The position numbers and the translations under genes were made by a program. A stretch of DNA of 64,000 bases. Source: Streptomyces sp. AJS327 (lineage in GTDB: Bacteria > Actinomycetota > Actinomycetes > Streptomycetales > Streptomycetaceae). Location: contig NZ_SKBR01000002.1 of NCBI RefSeq assembly GCF_013450295.1, forward strand, positions 62,001 to 126,000. The letters are read 5' to 3'. Of this stretch, positions 37,883 through 45,884 are shown piece after piece (positions within the stretch are counted from its first letter, which is position 1; each line of letters opens with the position of its first letter). A model generated the notes under the pieces. The model worked only from the letters and a program-made list of their open reading frames with translations. It was not told the origin of the DNA and ran no database searches.

Positions 37883-38143
37883 TCAGCTCGCACCGTCGAG
37901 GAGCGGAGCGAGCTGGGCTATCGCGTGCTGGGCGTCCTCGCCCTCGGCGCTGAGGACGACCTCGTCCCCGTGTGCCGCCCCCAGCATCATCAGCCCCAGG
38001 ACACTGTCGGCCCGCTGGGGGGACGAACCCTCCTTGCGGATGGTGACCTGGACGGACTGCCGGCCCGCCAGCTCGGCGAACTCCGTGGCCGGGCGGGCGT
38101 GCAGGCCCTCTGCCAGCATCACCGTCACGCGCTTCTCCACCAT
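37883..38143 (-). CDS. ptsH: HPr phosphocarrier protein
   Basis: An 86-residue HPr. The phosphorylated His is in EGLHARPATE (His15 of the family; about residue 15 here). The DSVLGLMMLGA stretch (about 46-56) keeps a Ser at the regulatory position of Gram-positive HPr. ATG 38143 (MVEKRVTV) is the family-like start; the longer open frame is not. It passes phosphate from Enzyme I to the EIIA at 44921. The gene follows Enzyme I by 62 nt on the same strand. Confidence 0.95.
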   Translation of the reverse strand: MVEKRVTVMLAEGLHARPATEFAELAGRQSVQVTIRKEGSSPQRADSVLGLMMLGAAHGDEVVLSAEGEDAQHAIAQLAPLLDGAS

Positions 38144-38205
38144 GGTCGACGTACTCCTCGCTCTCGTTGTCCGTCGTCTGTCTGTCGTCTGTCCGCCGGT
38201 TGCTC

Positions 38206-39891
38206 TCACTGGGCGTCGAGGACGCCCTCGGCGCCAGCGCGTGCGCTCTCGGGGGAGTCGGCCGCCAGGGCGACCGCGGCCATGCGCCGGCACTGTTCGA
38301 CGGTGACGTCCCCAAGTCGTCTGGCGACCGGGGTGACCGCGCGCGGCGTCATCGACAGGGAGTTCACGCCCATGCCGACCAGCACGCAGGCCAGCGCGGG
38401 GTCGGCGGCCGCCTCGCCGCACACGCCGACGGGCTTGCCCGCCCGGGTACCGGCGTTGGCGACGCGTTCCACGAGACGCAGGACCGCTGGCTGCCAGGGG
38501 TCGTTCAGGGCGGCGACCCCGCCGAGTTCCCGGTCGGCGGCCATCGTGTACTGAGTGAGGTCGTTGGTCCCGACGGAGACGAAGTCGCAGGCGGTGAGGA
38601 TCTCGTCAGCGCACAGGGCGGCCGAGGGGACCTCGATCATGACTCCGACCCGCGAGATACCGGGACGCCGTGCGGCCCTGGCGAACTCGTACGCCTCGGC
38701 GGGAGTGGCGATCATGGGTGCCATGACCCAGACGTCGGCCGCCACGTCCTGACCGGCCTGGGCGATCGCGGCAAGCTGGTCCTCCAGGATCCCCTCCGCG
38801 GCCCCGGCCATCCGGTACCCGCGCACCCCGAGGGCCGGGTTCGGTTCGGCCTGGTGGGGCAGGAAGGCCATGGGCTTGTCGGCGCCCGCGTCGAGGGTGC
38901 GCACGACGGCCCTGCCGCTGCCCGCCGCGGAGAGCACCGTCCGGTAGAGGCCCGTCTGTTCGGCGACGCCCGGCCGGGTGGTGCGGTTGAGAAAGCACAC
39001 CTCGGTGCGGAACAGGCCGATGCCCTCGGCCCCTCCGCTGGCGAACCCGTCGGCGGCCTCGGCGTCCCCGACGTTCGCGAGCAGAACCACCCGGTGGCCG
39101 TCCGCCGTCGCGGCCGTGCCCCGGAAGGGGGCGGCGAGGTCCGGCCCCTCGGTGGACCGCGCGATCTCGTCGGGCGCCGGGCCGACGACGACGGATCCCC
39201 GGTCACCGTCGACGAGAACGACGGAGTCCTCGACGAGCGTGGCCGCGTCCGGCGCCGCCACGATGGCGGGGATGCCGAGCGAACGGGCCAGGATCGCGGT
39301 GTGGCTCGTCGGGCCGCCGGACGCGGTCACGAGCGCGGTCACCTGGGCCGGGTTCAGGGTCGCCGTGTCCGCCGGGGCCAGGTCGTGGGCGACCAGGACG
39401 AACGGCTCGTCGCGGTGTGGCACTCCCGGCGCGGGGCGTCCGTCCAAGGCGCTGATCAGCCGGTCGCGGACGTCCTCGACGTCGCGCACCCGCTGGGCGA
39501 AGACGCCGTCGAGGCCGGCGAACGCGTCCGCGATCCCGCCGCACGCGCGCCAGACGGCGGACTGCGGCGAGGCCCCCGCCTCGATCAACTGCTCCGCGCT
39601 CCGGTGCAGGGTGGTGTCACCGGCCATGGCCATGGTCGCGAGCAGGATGTCGCGCACCTCGCCGCTCGCGGTTCCCGCGCGCCGCCGCAACTCCTCCTGG
39701 ACCGTGTCGATCGCGCCAGCGAGTTCGCGGAGGGCGTCCCGCGCGTCACCGTCCCCGGTGTGCCGGCCGTCATGAGCGGGTTCGGGGACGGGCTCGGCCA
39801 TGCGCACGACCGGTCCGACGCCGACTCCCCCGCTGACGCCACGTCCCCGGATGACCGTGCGTGCCTGTCCGCCGTGGGCCGTCGTCGTCAC
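38206..39891 (-). CDS. ptsI: PTS Enzyme I (PEP-protein phosphotransferase)
   Basis: A 561-residue Enzyme I, close to the usual 555-575. The phosphorylated His is in GGPTSHTAILARS (about residue 190). The PEP-binding TIM barrel follows, with LFRTEVCFL, RTLDAGADKP, GVMIEVPSAA and SVGTNDLTQYTMA, and a catalytic Cys in VGVCGEAAAD near the end. The GTG start overlaps the SIS gene stop (GTGA). It uses PEP to charge HPr. Encoding EI and HPr next to one sugar's EII genes makes this PTS self-sufficient. Confidence 0.96.
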   Translation of the reverse strand: MTTTAHGGQARTVIRGRGVSGGVGVGPVVRMAEPVPEPAHDGRHTGDGDARDALRELAGAIDTVQEELRRRAGTASGEVRDILLATMAMAGDTTLHRSAEQLIEAGASPQSAVWRACGGIADAFAGLDGVFAQRVRDVEDVRDRLISALDGRPAPGVPHRDEPFVLVAHDLAPADTATLNPAQVTALVTASGGPTSHTAILARSLGIPAIVAAPDAATLVEDSVVLVDGDRGSVVVGPAPDEIARSTEGPDLAAPFRGTAATADGHRVVLLANVGDAEAADGFASGGAEGIGLFRTEVCFLNRTTRPGVAEQTGLYRTVLSAAGSGRAVVRTLDAGADKPMAFLPHQAEPNPALGVRGYRMAGAAEGILEDQLAAIAQAGQDVAADVWVMAPMIATPAEAYEFARAARRPGISRVGVMIEVPSAALCADEILTACDFVSVGTNDLTQYTMAADRELGGVAALNDPWQPAVLRLVERVANAGTRAGKPVGVCGEAAADPALACVLVGMGVNSLSMTPRAVTPVARRLGDVTVEQCRRMAAVALAADSPESARAGAEGVLDAQ

Positions 39892-40634
39892 AGGTAGAAG
39901 ATCCGATCGGCGTTCCTGGACATGTGCTCGGCGTTCCACTCCGCACCGCCGTCCACGTTGGCGGCGAGGAACACCGGCGGGGTCTCACCGTGGCTGTCCA
40001 GGTCGGCGATGACGGCCGCGACGAGCGCGTGCAGCAAGGCGGTGCTGGTCACCCCGGACAGGGCGCAGAACCGCTGCGGAACGCCCGGCAGGGACAGTAC
40101 GGCGTCGCCCGCCTGGACCTTGTTGTCGAGGACGTGGTGCGCGAAGTCCTTCATCTTCTTGCCCGAGGGGTGGCGGGACTCGACGGCGTCCGTGTACTCG
40201 TGCGAGGTCACGGCGATCACCGTGGCACCACGCTCGGCCGCGAGCTGGGCGATCTCGATGGGCACCGCGTTGCGCCCGGACACGGAGACGACGATCAGGA
40301 CGTCGCCTTCGCGCAGCGGGGAGTTGTCCAGGAGGGCCTTGGCGTACCCGGGCAGCTTCTCGATGTCGCTGCCCAGCGTCGTCGGGCGGGTGTCCAGGGC
40401 GGCGATGCCCGGCCCGTAGACGGGGTTGACGAGCATGAGGCCACCGGCGCGGTAAACGATGTCCTGCACCGGGAGCGACGAGTGCGAGCAGCCGAAGGCG
40501 AACAGACGGCCACCGGAACGCAGCGCCTCTCCGACGACAGCGCCGACCTCCTCGATCGGGCTGACCTCTTCGTCTCGCAGCCGCCGTAGAAGCTCGATCG
40601 CGGCATCGAAGTAGGCGGCGGGCAGGTTGGGCAT
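39888..40634 (-). CDS. SIS-domain protein (UPF0309-like)
   Basis: A 248-residue sugar-isomerase-fold protein. ATG 40634 follows AAGGAG. The phosphosugar-binding features are FGCSHSSLPVQD (about residues 45-56) and VSVSGRNAVPIEIA (about 115-128). It is the first gene of the leftward operon (SIS, EI, HPr, DeoR). Members of this group are uncharacterised or annotated as phosphosugar isomerases or lyases. It could act on a phosphosugar formed by the local PTS. It is not the same family branch as the AgaS-like protein on the other strand. Confidence 0.88.
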   Translation of the reverse strand: MPNLPAAYFDAAIELLRRLRDEEVSPIEEVGAVVGEALRSGGRLFAFGCSHSSLPVQDIVYRAGGLMLVNPVYGPGIAALDTRPTTLGSDIEKLPGYAKALLDNSPLREGDVLIVVSVSGRNAVPIEIAQLAAERGATVIAVTSHEYTDAVESRHPSGKKMKDFAHHVLDNKVQAGDAVLSLPGVPQRFCALSGVTSTALLHALVAAVIADLDSHGETPPVFLAANVDGGAEWNAEHMSRNADRIFYL

Positions 40635-40831
40635 CCGGTTCTCCTTCGTAGTGGAACGAGTGGTGTCACACTGCATAGAGCTGATTGGAAAGTCAAGCTT
40701 CTAGTCATTAACAAGCATCATGCGCTAGCCTCCATCTCAATGTTGCGTGAAGCTGCCCGGTAATCCGCACCCTGCGTCAGATTCGCGCAGTCGGTGACTG
40801 GATGGGCAGGCCGACCCTCACTGGAGGAGAG
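40635..40831. promoter_or_regulatory. Divergent control region of the PTS regulon
   Basis: A 197-bp region between the leftward SIS-EI-HPr-DeoR operon and the rightward AgaS-NagA-PfkB-aldolase operon. It is AT-rich between 40670 and 40750. It holds TGATTGGAAA (40682-40691) and CATCTCAATGTTGCG (40733-40747), both of which have counterparts upstream of EIIA. On the minus strand TTGACT-N17-CAGTGT is a possible promoter. Confidence 0.5.
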
Positions 40832-41743
40832 ATGACCGTTTCCGTGCGCAGGACCCACCTGGAGGCCGAGATCGCGACCCAGCCGACCGACTGGCTGTCC
40901 GCGGCCGCCGGGGTCGAGCGCCACCAGGCGCTGCTGCCCGCGACCGGGGAGCGCGTGGCCGTGGTGGGGTGCGGAACCTCGCTCTACATGGCGCAGGCGT
41001 ACGCCAGCCTCCGGGAGGACGCGGGCCTCGGCCTGACCGACGCGTGGACCCCCACGGAGGCGCGGCTCGACCGGCCCTACGACCGGATCGTGGCGATCAC
41101 CAGGTCGGGCACGACGACGGAGATCCTGGCCCTGCTCGCCGAGGTCCGCGGCCGCGTGCCAGCCACGGTGGTCACGGCCACGCCGGACTCCCCGGTGCTC
41201 GAACTGGCGGACGCGATCGCCACGCCGCAGGTCGACGAGGCCTCGGTGGTGCAGACCCGCTTCGCCACCACCACGCTCGCCCTGCTGCGCGCCCACCTAG
41301 GGCAGGACCTGGAGGCGGCGGCGGCCCAGGCGCGGGAAGCGCTCGACACCGAGCACGAGACGTGGCCGACGCTGCTGGCGGCCGAGCAGTTCACCTTCGT
41401 GGGACGGGGGTGGAGTGTGGGCCTGGCGAACGAGGCCGCCCTGAAGCTGCGCGAAGCCGCGCAGCAGTGGACCGAGTCCTACCCGATGATGGAGTACCGG
41501 CACGGCCCCCTGAGCGTCAGTGCCCCGGGCCGGGTCGTGTGGGCGCTGGGGGAACCGGTGCCGGGTCTGGCCGACGATGTCGCCGCCACCGGTGCGCACT
41601 TCGAGTACCTCGCGAACGACCCGCTGGCCGAACTCGTCCGAGTCCACCGCCTCAGCCTGGAGCTGGCGCTCCGCCGCGGCCTCAACCCGGACCAGCCGCG
41701 GAACCTGAGCCGCTCGGTCATCCTCGCCGACGCCGCCGAGTAA
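40832..41743 (+). CDS. AgaS-like double-SIS sugar-phosphate isomerase/deaminase
   Basis: A 303-residue protein with two SIS domains. ATG 40832 follows GGAGGAGAG. The first domain has VVGCGTSLYMAQ (about residues 43-54) and ITRSGTTTEI (about 87-96). The second has FVGRGWSVGLANEAALKLREA (about 190-210), the form found in GlmS-type isomerases and AgaS. It has no glutamine amidotransferase domain. AgaS converts galactosamine-6-phosphate to tagatose-6-phosphate with loss of ammonia, which fits the NagA-like, PfkB and class II aldolase genes that follow. Other amino-sugar or fructosamine phosphates remain possible. Confidence 0.87.
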   Translation: MTVSVRRTHLEAEIATQPTDWLSAAAGVERHQALLPATGERVAVVGCGTSLYMAQAYASLREDAGLGLTDAWTPTEARLDRPYDRIVAITRSGTTTEILALLAEVRGRVPATVVTATPDSPVLELADAIATPQVDEASVVQTRFATTTLALLRAHLGQDLEAAAAQAREALDTEHETWPTLLAAEQFTFVGRGWSVGLANEAALKLREAAQQWTESYPMMEYRHGPLSVSAPGRVVWALGEPVPGLADDVAATGAHFEYLANDPLAELVRVHRLSLELALRRGLNPDQPRNLSRSVILADAAE

Positions 41744-41746
41744 CCC

Positions 41747-42958
41747 ATGGACACCGGTGAGAACGGACGACGCTCCGACGAGGAGCGGTCCGGCCAGAAC
41801 CTGCGCGGGCGCGTCGTCACCCCGCACGGCGTGATCGAGGACGGAGTCGTCAGCGTCGTCGCGGACCGGATCGCCGAGGTGCGCCCCGCGCGCCGCGACG
41901 ATGACGGCACACCGCGATCCGGCGTGATCGTGCCCGGGTACGTCGACATCCACTGCCACGGGGGCGGCGGCGCGTCGTTCACCAGCGGCGCGGCGGACGA
42001 GATCGCGGCGGCGGCCGACCACCATCTGCGGCGGGGCACCACCTCGGTGGTCGCGGGCCTGGTCACCGACACGAGTGACCGCATGCTGGCGGCGGTCGGG
42101 GCAGCGGCCGACGCCGCCGACCGCGACGTGATCGCGGGGGTCTTCGTCGAAGGGCCCTTCCTCAGCACGAGCCGCTGCGGGGCCCAGGACCCCGAGCACC
42201 TGCGCGCCCCCGACACCGGATTCACCCGGGAGCTGATCGACGCCGCCCGCGGGCACCTCGTCGCGATGACGCTCGCTCCCGAGCTGCCCGGGGCGCTCGA
42301 CGTGATCGACCTCCTGCACGGCAGCGGGGTCACCGCGTCCGTCGGGCACACCTCGTGCGACGCCACCACGGCGGACGCCGCGCTGCGCCGGGGCCGCGCG
42401 CGGGGGGTCACCGGGCTCGCGACGCATCTGTTCAACGGCATGCCGCCCCTGCACCACCGCGCCCCGGGTCCGGTCGCGGCCGCGCTGACGGCCGCCGCGG
42501 ACCTCGACGCGCGCGTCGAGCTGATCGTCGACGGCACCCACCTCGACGACGCCACCGCCCGGCTCGTGACGACCCTCCTCCCGGCCGGGCAGACCGTGCT
42601 GATCAGCGACGCGATGGCCGCCGCGGGAATGCCTGACGGCACCTACCGGCTCGGGCCCCAGGACGTCCAGGTGGCCGATGGTGTCGCGAAGCTCGTCATC
42701 GACGGTGAGCCGATCTCGATCGCCGGCAGCACGATTCACCTCGCCGACGCCGTGCGGCGGCTGGTGAGCCACGCGGGAGCGGACCTCACCGCGGCGGTCA
42801 CGGCGGCGACCCGGACCCCGGCGGCCGTTCTCCACGCCGCACGCGAGGCCGCCGCCCCGATCGGATGCCTGGTCCGGGGCGCCCGGGCCGACCTGCTGCG
42901 ACTCGACGACGACCTGCGCGTACGCCAGGTCATGCGCCGGGGCGGGTGGGTCGCGTGA
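41747..42958 (+). CDS. nagA: N-acetylhexosamine-6-phosphate deacetylase (NagA/AgaA-like)
   Basis: A 403-residue amidohydrolase, starting 3 nt after the AgaS-like stop. Metal and substrate motifs: DIHCHGGGG (about residues 65-73), VEGPFLS (about 130), VGHTSCD (about 200), HLFNGMPPLHHR (about 226-237) and the catalytic Asp in LISDAMAAAG (about 285). It removes acetate from N-acetylglucosamine- or N-acetylgalactosamine-6-phosphate. The N-terminal 15 residues are charged and unlike the family, but no better start is seen. The stop overlaps the PfkB start as GTGA. Confidence 0.94.
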   Translation: MDTGENGRRSDEERSGQNLRGRVVTPHGVIEDGVVSVVADRIAEVRPARRDDDGTPRSGVIVPGYVDIHCHGGGGASFTSGAADEIAAAADHHLRRGTTSVVAGLVTDTSDRMLAAVGAAADAADRDVIAGVFVEGPFLSTSRCGAQDPEHLRAPDTGFTRELIDAARGHLVAMTLAPELPGALDVIDLLHGSGVTASVGHTSCDATTADAALRRGRARGVTGLATHLFNGMPPLHHRAPGPVAAALTAAADLDARVELIVDGTHLDDATARLVTTLLPAGQTVLISDAMAAAGMPDGTYRLGPQDVQVADGVAKLVIDGEPISIAGSTIHLADAVRRLVSHAGADLTAAVTAATRTPAAVLHAAREAAAPIGCLVRGARADLLRLDDDLRVRQVMRRGGWVA

Positions 42959-43884
42959 TCCTCACCGTCACCTGCAACCCCGCGATCGACGTCACCTACC
43001 GACTGCCCCACCTGGAGCCCGGAGACGTGCACCGGGTCACGGAAGTCACCAGGAGCCCGGGCGGCAAGGGGGTCAACGTCTCCCGGGTGCTGCGCCTGCT
43101 CCGCCGTTCCACCCTCGCCACCGGCCTCGCCGGGCCAGGGTTCACCGGGCTGCTCACGGACCGGGGCGTCGACGCGCACTTCGTCGAGTCACTGCCCCAG
43201 ACCCGCCAGACCCTCGTGGTCCACGACGACCAGCGTGTGACCTCGCTGTGGGAACCGGGGTACGTCGCCGCGCCGAACAGCGAGAACGACCTCACCGACC
43301 TGGTCGCCCAGCGGCTTCGGGACGCGACGGTCCTCGTCGTATCCGGGAGCCTCCCGCCTGGGACGGACCCCGCACTCCCGACGCGGCTGGCCCACCTGGG
43401 ACGCGAGCACGCGGTGCCGGTCATCCTCGACCTCGACGGCGAACCCCTCCTGTACGCGGCCCGGAACTCGGCCGCCATCCTCACGCCCAACCGGGACGAA
43501 CTCGGGCGGCTCCTCGGCGCGTCAGGCGAGGCGGTGGAGGTCGTCGCAGCGTCTCGCGAACTCGCCGCGGCAACCGGTGCGCCGGTCGTCGTCACGCTCG
43601 GCGCCGACGGCGTGATCGCCAGCGATTCCGAGACGACCTGGCAGGTCAAGCCGTTGCGGGCGCTCGAAGGCAACCCCACGGGGGCCGGTGACGCCGCGGT
43701 GGCCGCCATCGCCTCCGCCCTCACCGACGGGCGCCCCTGGCCCGAGATCCTGACCGAGGCCGTCGCCACATCGGCCGCGGCCGTGGTCGCCCCCGCGGCA
43801 GGGGAGATCGACCTGCCGACCCGGCGAGCCTGGCGCCACCAGCTGCACGCCGAACCCATCACCCGACTCCTCAGCGAGAGGTAA
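42955..43884 (+). CDS. PfkB-family hexose-phosphate kinase (LacC/FruK-like)
   Basis: A 309-residue kinase. The N-terminus ILTVTCNPAIDVTYRL and the GGKGVNVSRVLRLL motif (about residues 36-49) place it in the 1-phosphofructokinase/tagatose-6-phosphate kinase branch. The C-terminal PTGAGDAAVAAI holds the catalytic Asp (about 245). GTG 42955 overlaps the NagA stop. With the class II aldolase after it, phosphorylation of tagatose-6-phosphate to the 1,6-bisphosphate is the best reading; fructose-1-phosphate is the alternative. Confidence 0.92.
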   Translation: MILTVTCNPAIDVTYRLPHLEPGDVHRVTEVTRSPGGKGVNVSRVLRLLRRSTLATGLAGPGFTGLLTDRGVDAHFVESLPQTRQTLVVHDDQRVTSLWEPGYVAAPNSENDLTDLVAQRLRDATVLVVSGSLPPGTDPALPTRLAHLGREHAVPVILDLDGEPLLYAARNSAAILTPNRDELGRLLGASGEAVEVVAASRELAAATGAPVVVTLGADGVIASDSETTWQVKPLRALEGNPTGAGDAAVAAIASALTDGRPWPEILTEAVATSAAAVVAPAAGEIDLPTRRAWRHQLHAEPITRLLSER

Positions 43885-43888
43885 CCAC

Positions 43889-44764
43889 GTGCCCCACATG
43901 ACCATGGCGGAACTACTCGCCCGCGTCGAGGCCGACGGCACCGGGCTGGGCGCGATGAACGTCATCGCGCTGGAACACGCGGAGGCCATCGTCACCGGCG
44001 CCGAAGCGGCCCGGCGCCCCGTCGTGTTGCAGATCTCCGAGAACACCGTCAGCTACCACGGCAGCATCGGCCCCCTGGCCCTCGCCTGCCTGCGCATCGC
44101 CGAGGAGTCCAGTGCCCCCGTGAGCGTCCACCTGGACCACGCCACCGACGTCGACCTCCTGCACCGTGCCGTCGGCCTCGGTGTCGGATCGGTCATGTTC
44201 GACGCCTCCCGGCTGCCGCACGACGACAACGTGCGCGAGACGGCGTCGGTGGCCGCCTGGTGCCACGAACGGGGCGCGTCGATCGAGGCCGAACTGGGCG
44301 AGATCGGCGGCAAGGACGGCGTGCACGCACCGGGAGCGCGGACGGACCCGGCCGAGGCACGGCGGTTCGCCGAGGCCACCGGGGTCGACTCGCTCGCCGT
44401 CGCGGTGGGCTCCTCGCACGCCATGGAGACCCGGGACGCCCGGCTGGACGAGCCGCTGATCCGGCGGCTCGCCGCCGCCGTGCCGGTTCCCCTGGTGCTC
44501 CACGGCTCGTCCGGCGTGCCGGACGACGGCCTGCGAGCGGCCGTCGCCGCCGGCATGCGAAAGATCAACATCGCGACCCATCTCAACCTGCGGATGACGC
44601 GGGCGGTGCTCGCGGCCATCACGACGAGCCGACGAGGGGACCCGCGCGGCTATCTCGGTGCCGGTCGCGACGCCGTGGCGGAAGAGGTCGCCCGGCTGCT
44701 GCGGCTCCTCGCGGAGCCCTCCACGGTGCCAGGCCCCCAGCCCATCCCCACACATGCTGACTGA
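43889..44764 (+). CDS. Class II ketose-bisphosphate aldolase (tagatose/fructose type)
   Basis: A 291-residue zinc-dependent aldolase. Zn and substrate motifs: VHLDHATD (about residues 76-83), EAELGEIGGKDG (about 134-145), and VLHGSSGVPDD with KINIATHLN (about 205-235). GTG 43889 lies 4 nt after the kinase stop; ATG 43898 is a second possibility. The length and GGKDGVH segment fit GatY/KbaY-like enzymes that split tagatose-1,6-bisphosphate into triose phosphates. It ends the enzyme operon, ahead of the EIIA promoter region. Confidence 0.93.
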   Translation: MPHMTMAELLARVEADGTGLGAMNVIALEHAEAIVTGAEAARRPVVLQISENTVSYHGSIGPLALACLRIAEESSAPVSVHLDHATDVDLLHRAVGLGVGSVMFDASRLPHDDNVRETASVAAWCHERGASIEAELGEIGGKDGVHAPGARTDPAEARRFAEATGVDSLAVAVGSSHAMETRDARLDEPLIRRLAAAVPVPLVLHGSSGVPDDGLRAAVAAGMRKINIATHLNLRMTRAVLAAITTSRRGDPRGYLGAGRDAVAEEVARLLRLLAEPSTVPGPQPIPTHAD

Positions 44765-44780
44765 ATCACATTTTTCCTAC

Positions 44781-44835
44781 CGAAACATTGACATCAACTG
44801 ACTGAAACTGTTCCTATCTGGCGAAGTTTCAATCA
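44781..44835 (+). promoter_or_regulatory. Promoter and operator candidates for the EII genes
   Basis: TTGACA at 44788-44793 is a perfect -35 hexamer, with TCCTAT 18 nt later as a weaker -10. CGAAACATTGACATC (44781-44795) covers the -35 and matches, at 12 of 15 positions, the reverse complement of 40733-40747. TGACTGAAAC (44799-44808) and its inverted partner GTTTCAATCA (44826-44835) flank the -10. The layout fits repression by the local DeoR-type protein. Confidence 0.5.
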
Positions 44836-44855
44836 CTAATGAGCAGGGAGTGGTG

Positions 44856-44924
44856 ATGAACCGGCTGACTTCCAGCAAGACCCCGGGACGCGGACCGTCC
44901 TCCTCCGTGGAGGGCGACCAGTGA
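44856..44924 (+). CDS. Possible 22-residue leader peptide before EIIA
   Basis: ATG 44856 with GGGAG five nt ahead opens 22 codons (MNRLTSSKTPGRGP...), and its TGA overlaps the GTG start of EIIA (GTGA). It has no recognisable domain. It could couple translation of EIIA to the leader or simply be a short upstream ORF. The arrangement copies the GTGA junctions used between real genes of this window. Confidence 0.4.
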   Translation: MNRLTSSKTPGRGPSSSVEGDQ

Positions 44925-45433
44925 GCGGAGAGACAGCGGACCCGACCCCCCTGGCGCCGCGCGAGCGCACGCGCGCACGCGTCGCCGCCCCCGCGTGGCA
45001 GGACGCGGTGGACGCCGCGGGGGAACTGCTCGTCCGCGGTGGCCTCTGCACCGACGACTACGTCTCGGCCATGAAGGACGCGGTACGCGACCTCGGCCCC
45101 TACGTCGTCGTGGCCCCCGGCGTCGCCATGCCCCACGCCCGCCCGGAGGCAGGTGTCCGTTCGCCCGGTGTCTCGATCGTCACACTGGCCGAGCCGGTCG
45201 AGTTCGGCCACGCCGCCAACGACCCGGTGGACGTCGTCATCGCGTTCGCGGCGCTCGACAAGCAGGCCCACCTGCGGGCTTTGCAGCAGATCGTCACCCT
45301 CATCCAGAACCGCGAGGCCCTCGCCGAACTGCGCGCCGCCGAGACCGGCGACGAGATCCACGCGGTCCTGCTGCGCCACGGCCTCCCGGCCGCCAGCGAC
45401 CAGAACAGCCACCGCGACCAGAACAGCCACTGA
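44921..45433 (+). CDS. PTS EIIA component (mannitol/fructose/ascorbate type)
   Basis: A 170-residue EIIA of the PTS_EIIA_2 fold. The phosphorylated His is in PGVAMPHARPEAG (about residue 72). It takes phosphate from HPr and passes it to the EIIB at 45445. The first 20 residues are a charged extension. The C-terminus ends in a duplicated DQNSH(R) unit encoded by an 18-bp tandem repeat (45398-45430), probably a recent slippage. The GTG start overlaps a short upstream ORF. Its stop TGA precedes the EIIB AAGGAG site directly. Confidence 0.93.
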   Translation: MSGETADPTPLAPRERTRARVAAPAWQDAVDAAGELLVRGGLCTDDYVSAMKDAVRDLGPYVVVAPGVAMPHARPEAGVRSPGVSIVTLAEPVEFGHAANDPVDVVIAFAALDKQAHLRALQQIVTLIQNREALAELRAAETGDEIHAVLLRHGLPAASDQNSHRDQNSH

Positions 45434-45444
45434 AGGAGAACGTC

Positions 45445-45726
45445 ATGAAGATCGCGACCGTCTGCGGAATGGGATTCGGCACGAGCATGATGCTGGCGAT
45501 GCAGGTGCGCCAGATCGTCGCCGACGAAGGCATCCAGGCCAGCGTCGACCCGGTCGACCTCGCCTCGTTCAAGTCGATGCACGCCGACATCGTCATCGCT
45601 CCCCGCGACATGGAGCACCAGGTCTCGGGTGGCTCGGCGAAGCACGTCGTCCTCGTCGACAACCTCGTCGACCGCGACGAGGTCAGCCGGAAGGTCCTCG
45701 ACCTCATCCGCTCCCTGCCGAGCTGA
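45445..45726 (+). CDS. PTS EIIB component (ascorbate/lactose-like)
   Basis: A 93-residue EIIB. The phosphorylated Cys is Cys7 in [13 protein letters not shown], the P-loop-like motif of ascorbate- and galactitol-type EIIBs. ATG 45445 follows AAGGAG by 6 nt. It receives phosphate from EIIA and transfers it to the sugar bound by EIIC (45885). A 158-nt gap without a gene separates it from EIIC. Confidence 0.94.
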   Translation: MKIATVCGMGFGTSMMLAMQVRQIVADEGIQASVDPVDLASFKSMHADIVIAPRDMEHQVSGGSAKHVVLVDNLVDRDEVSRKVLDLIRSLPS

Positions 45727-45884
45727 CGGCCCGCCGCCAACTCCGGGCGGCCGCGCCACCACGCTCCCCGACGAGCGGCCTCTGAGCGCTCACCCCAGAT
45801 CAGACGGACTCAGCTGCACGCCGAGCCGGTTCCCACCATGCGGCCCTGACGGCCCGCACGCCCATTCCGCGCAGGAGAACGCAC

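Noticed and set aside
43835..45824. Shared CAGCTGCACGCCGA near the PfkB 3' end and in the EIIB-EIIC gap
   Set aside because: A 14-base match within GC-rich DNA with no symmetry or context; treated as chance.
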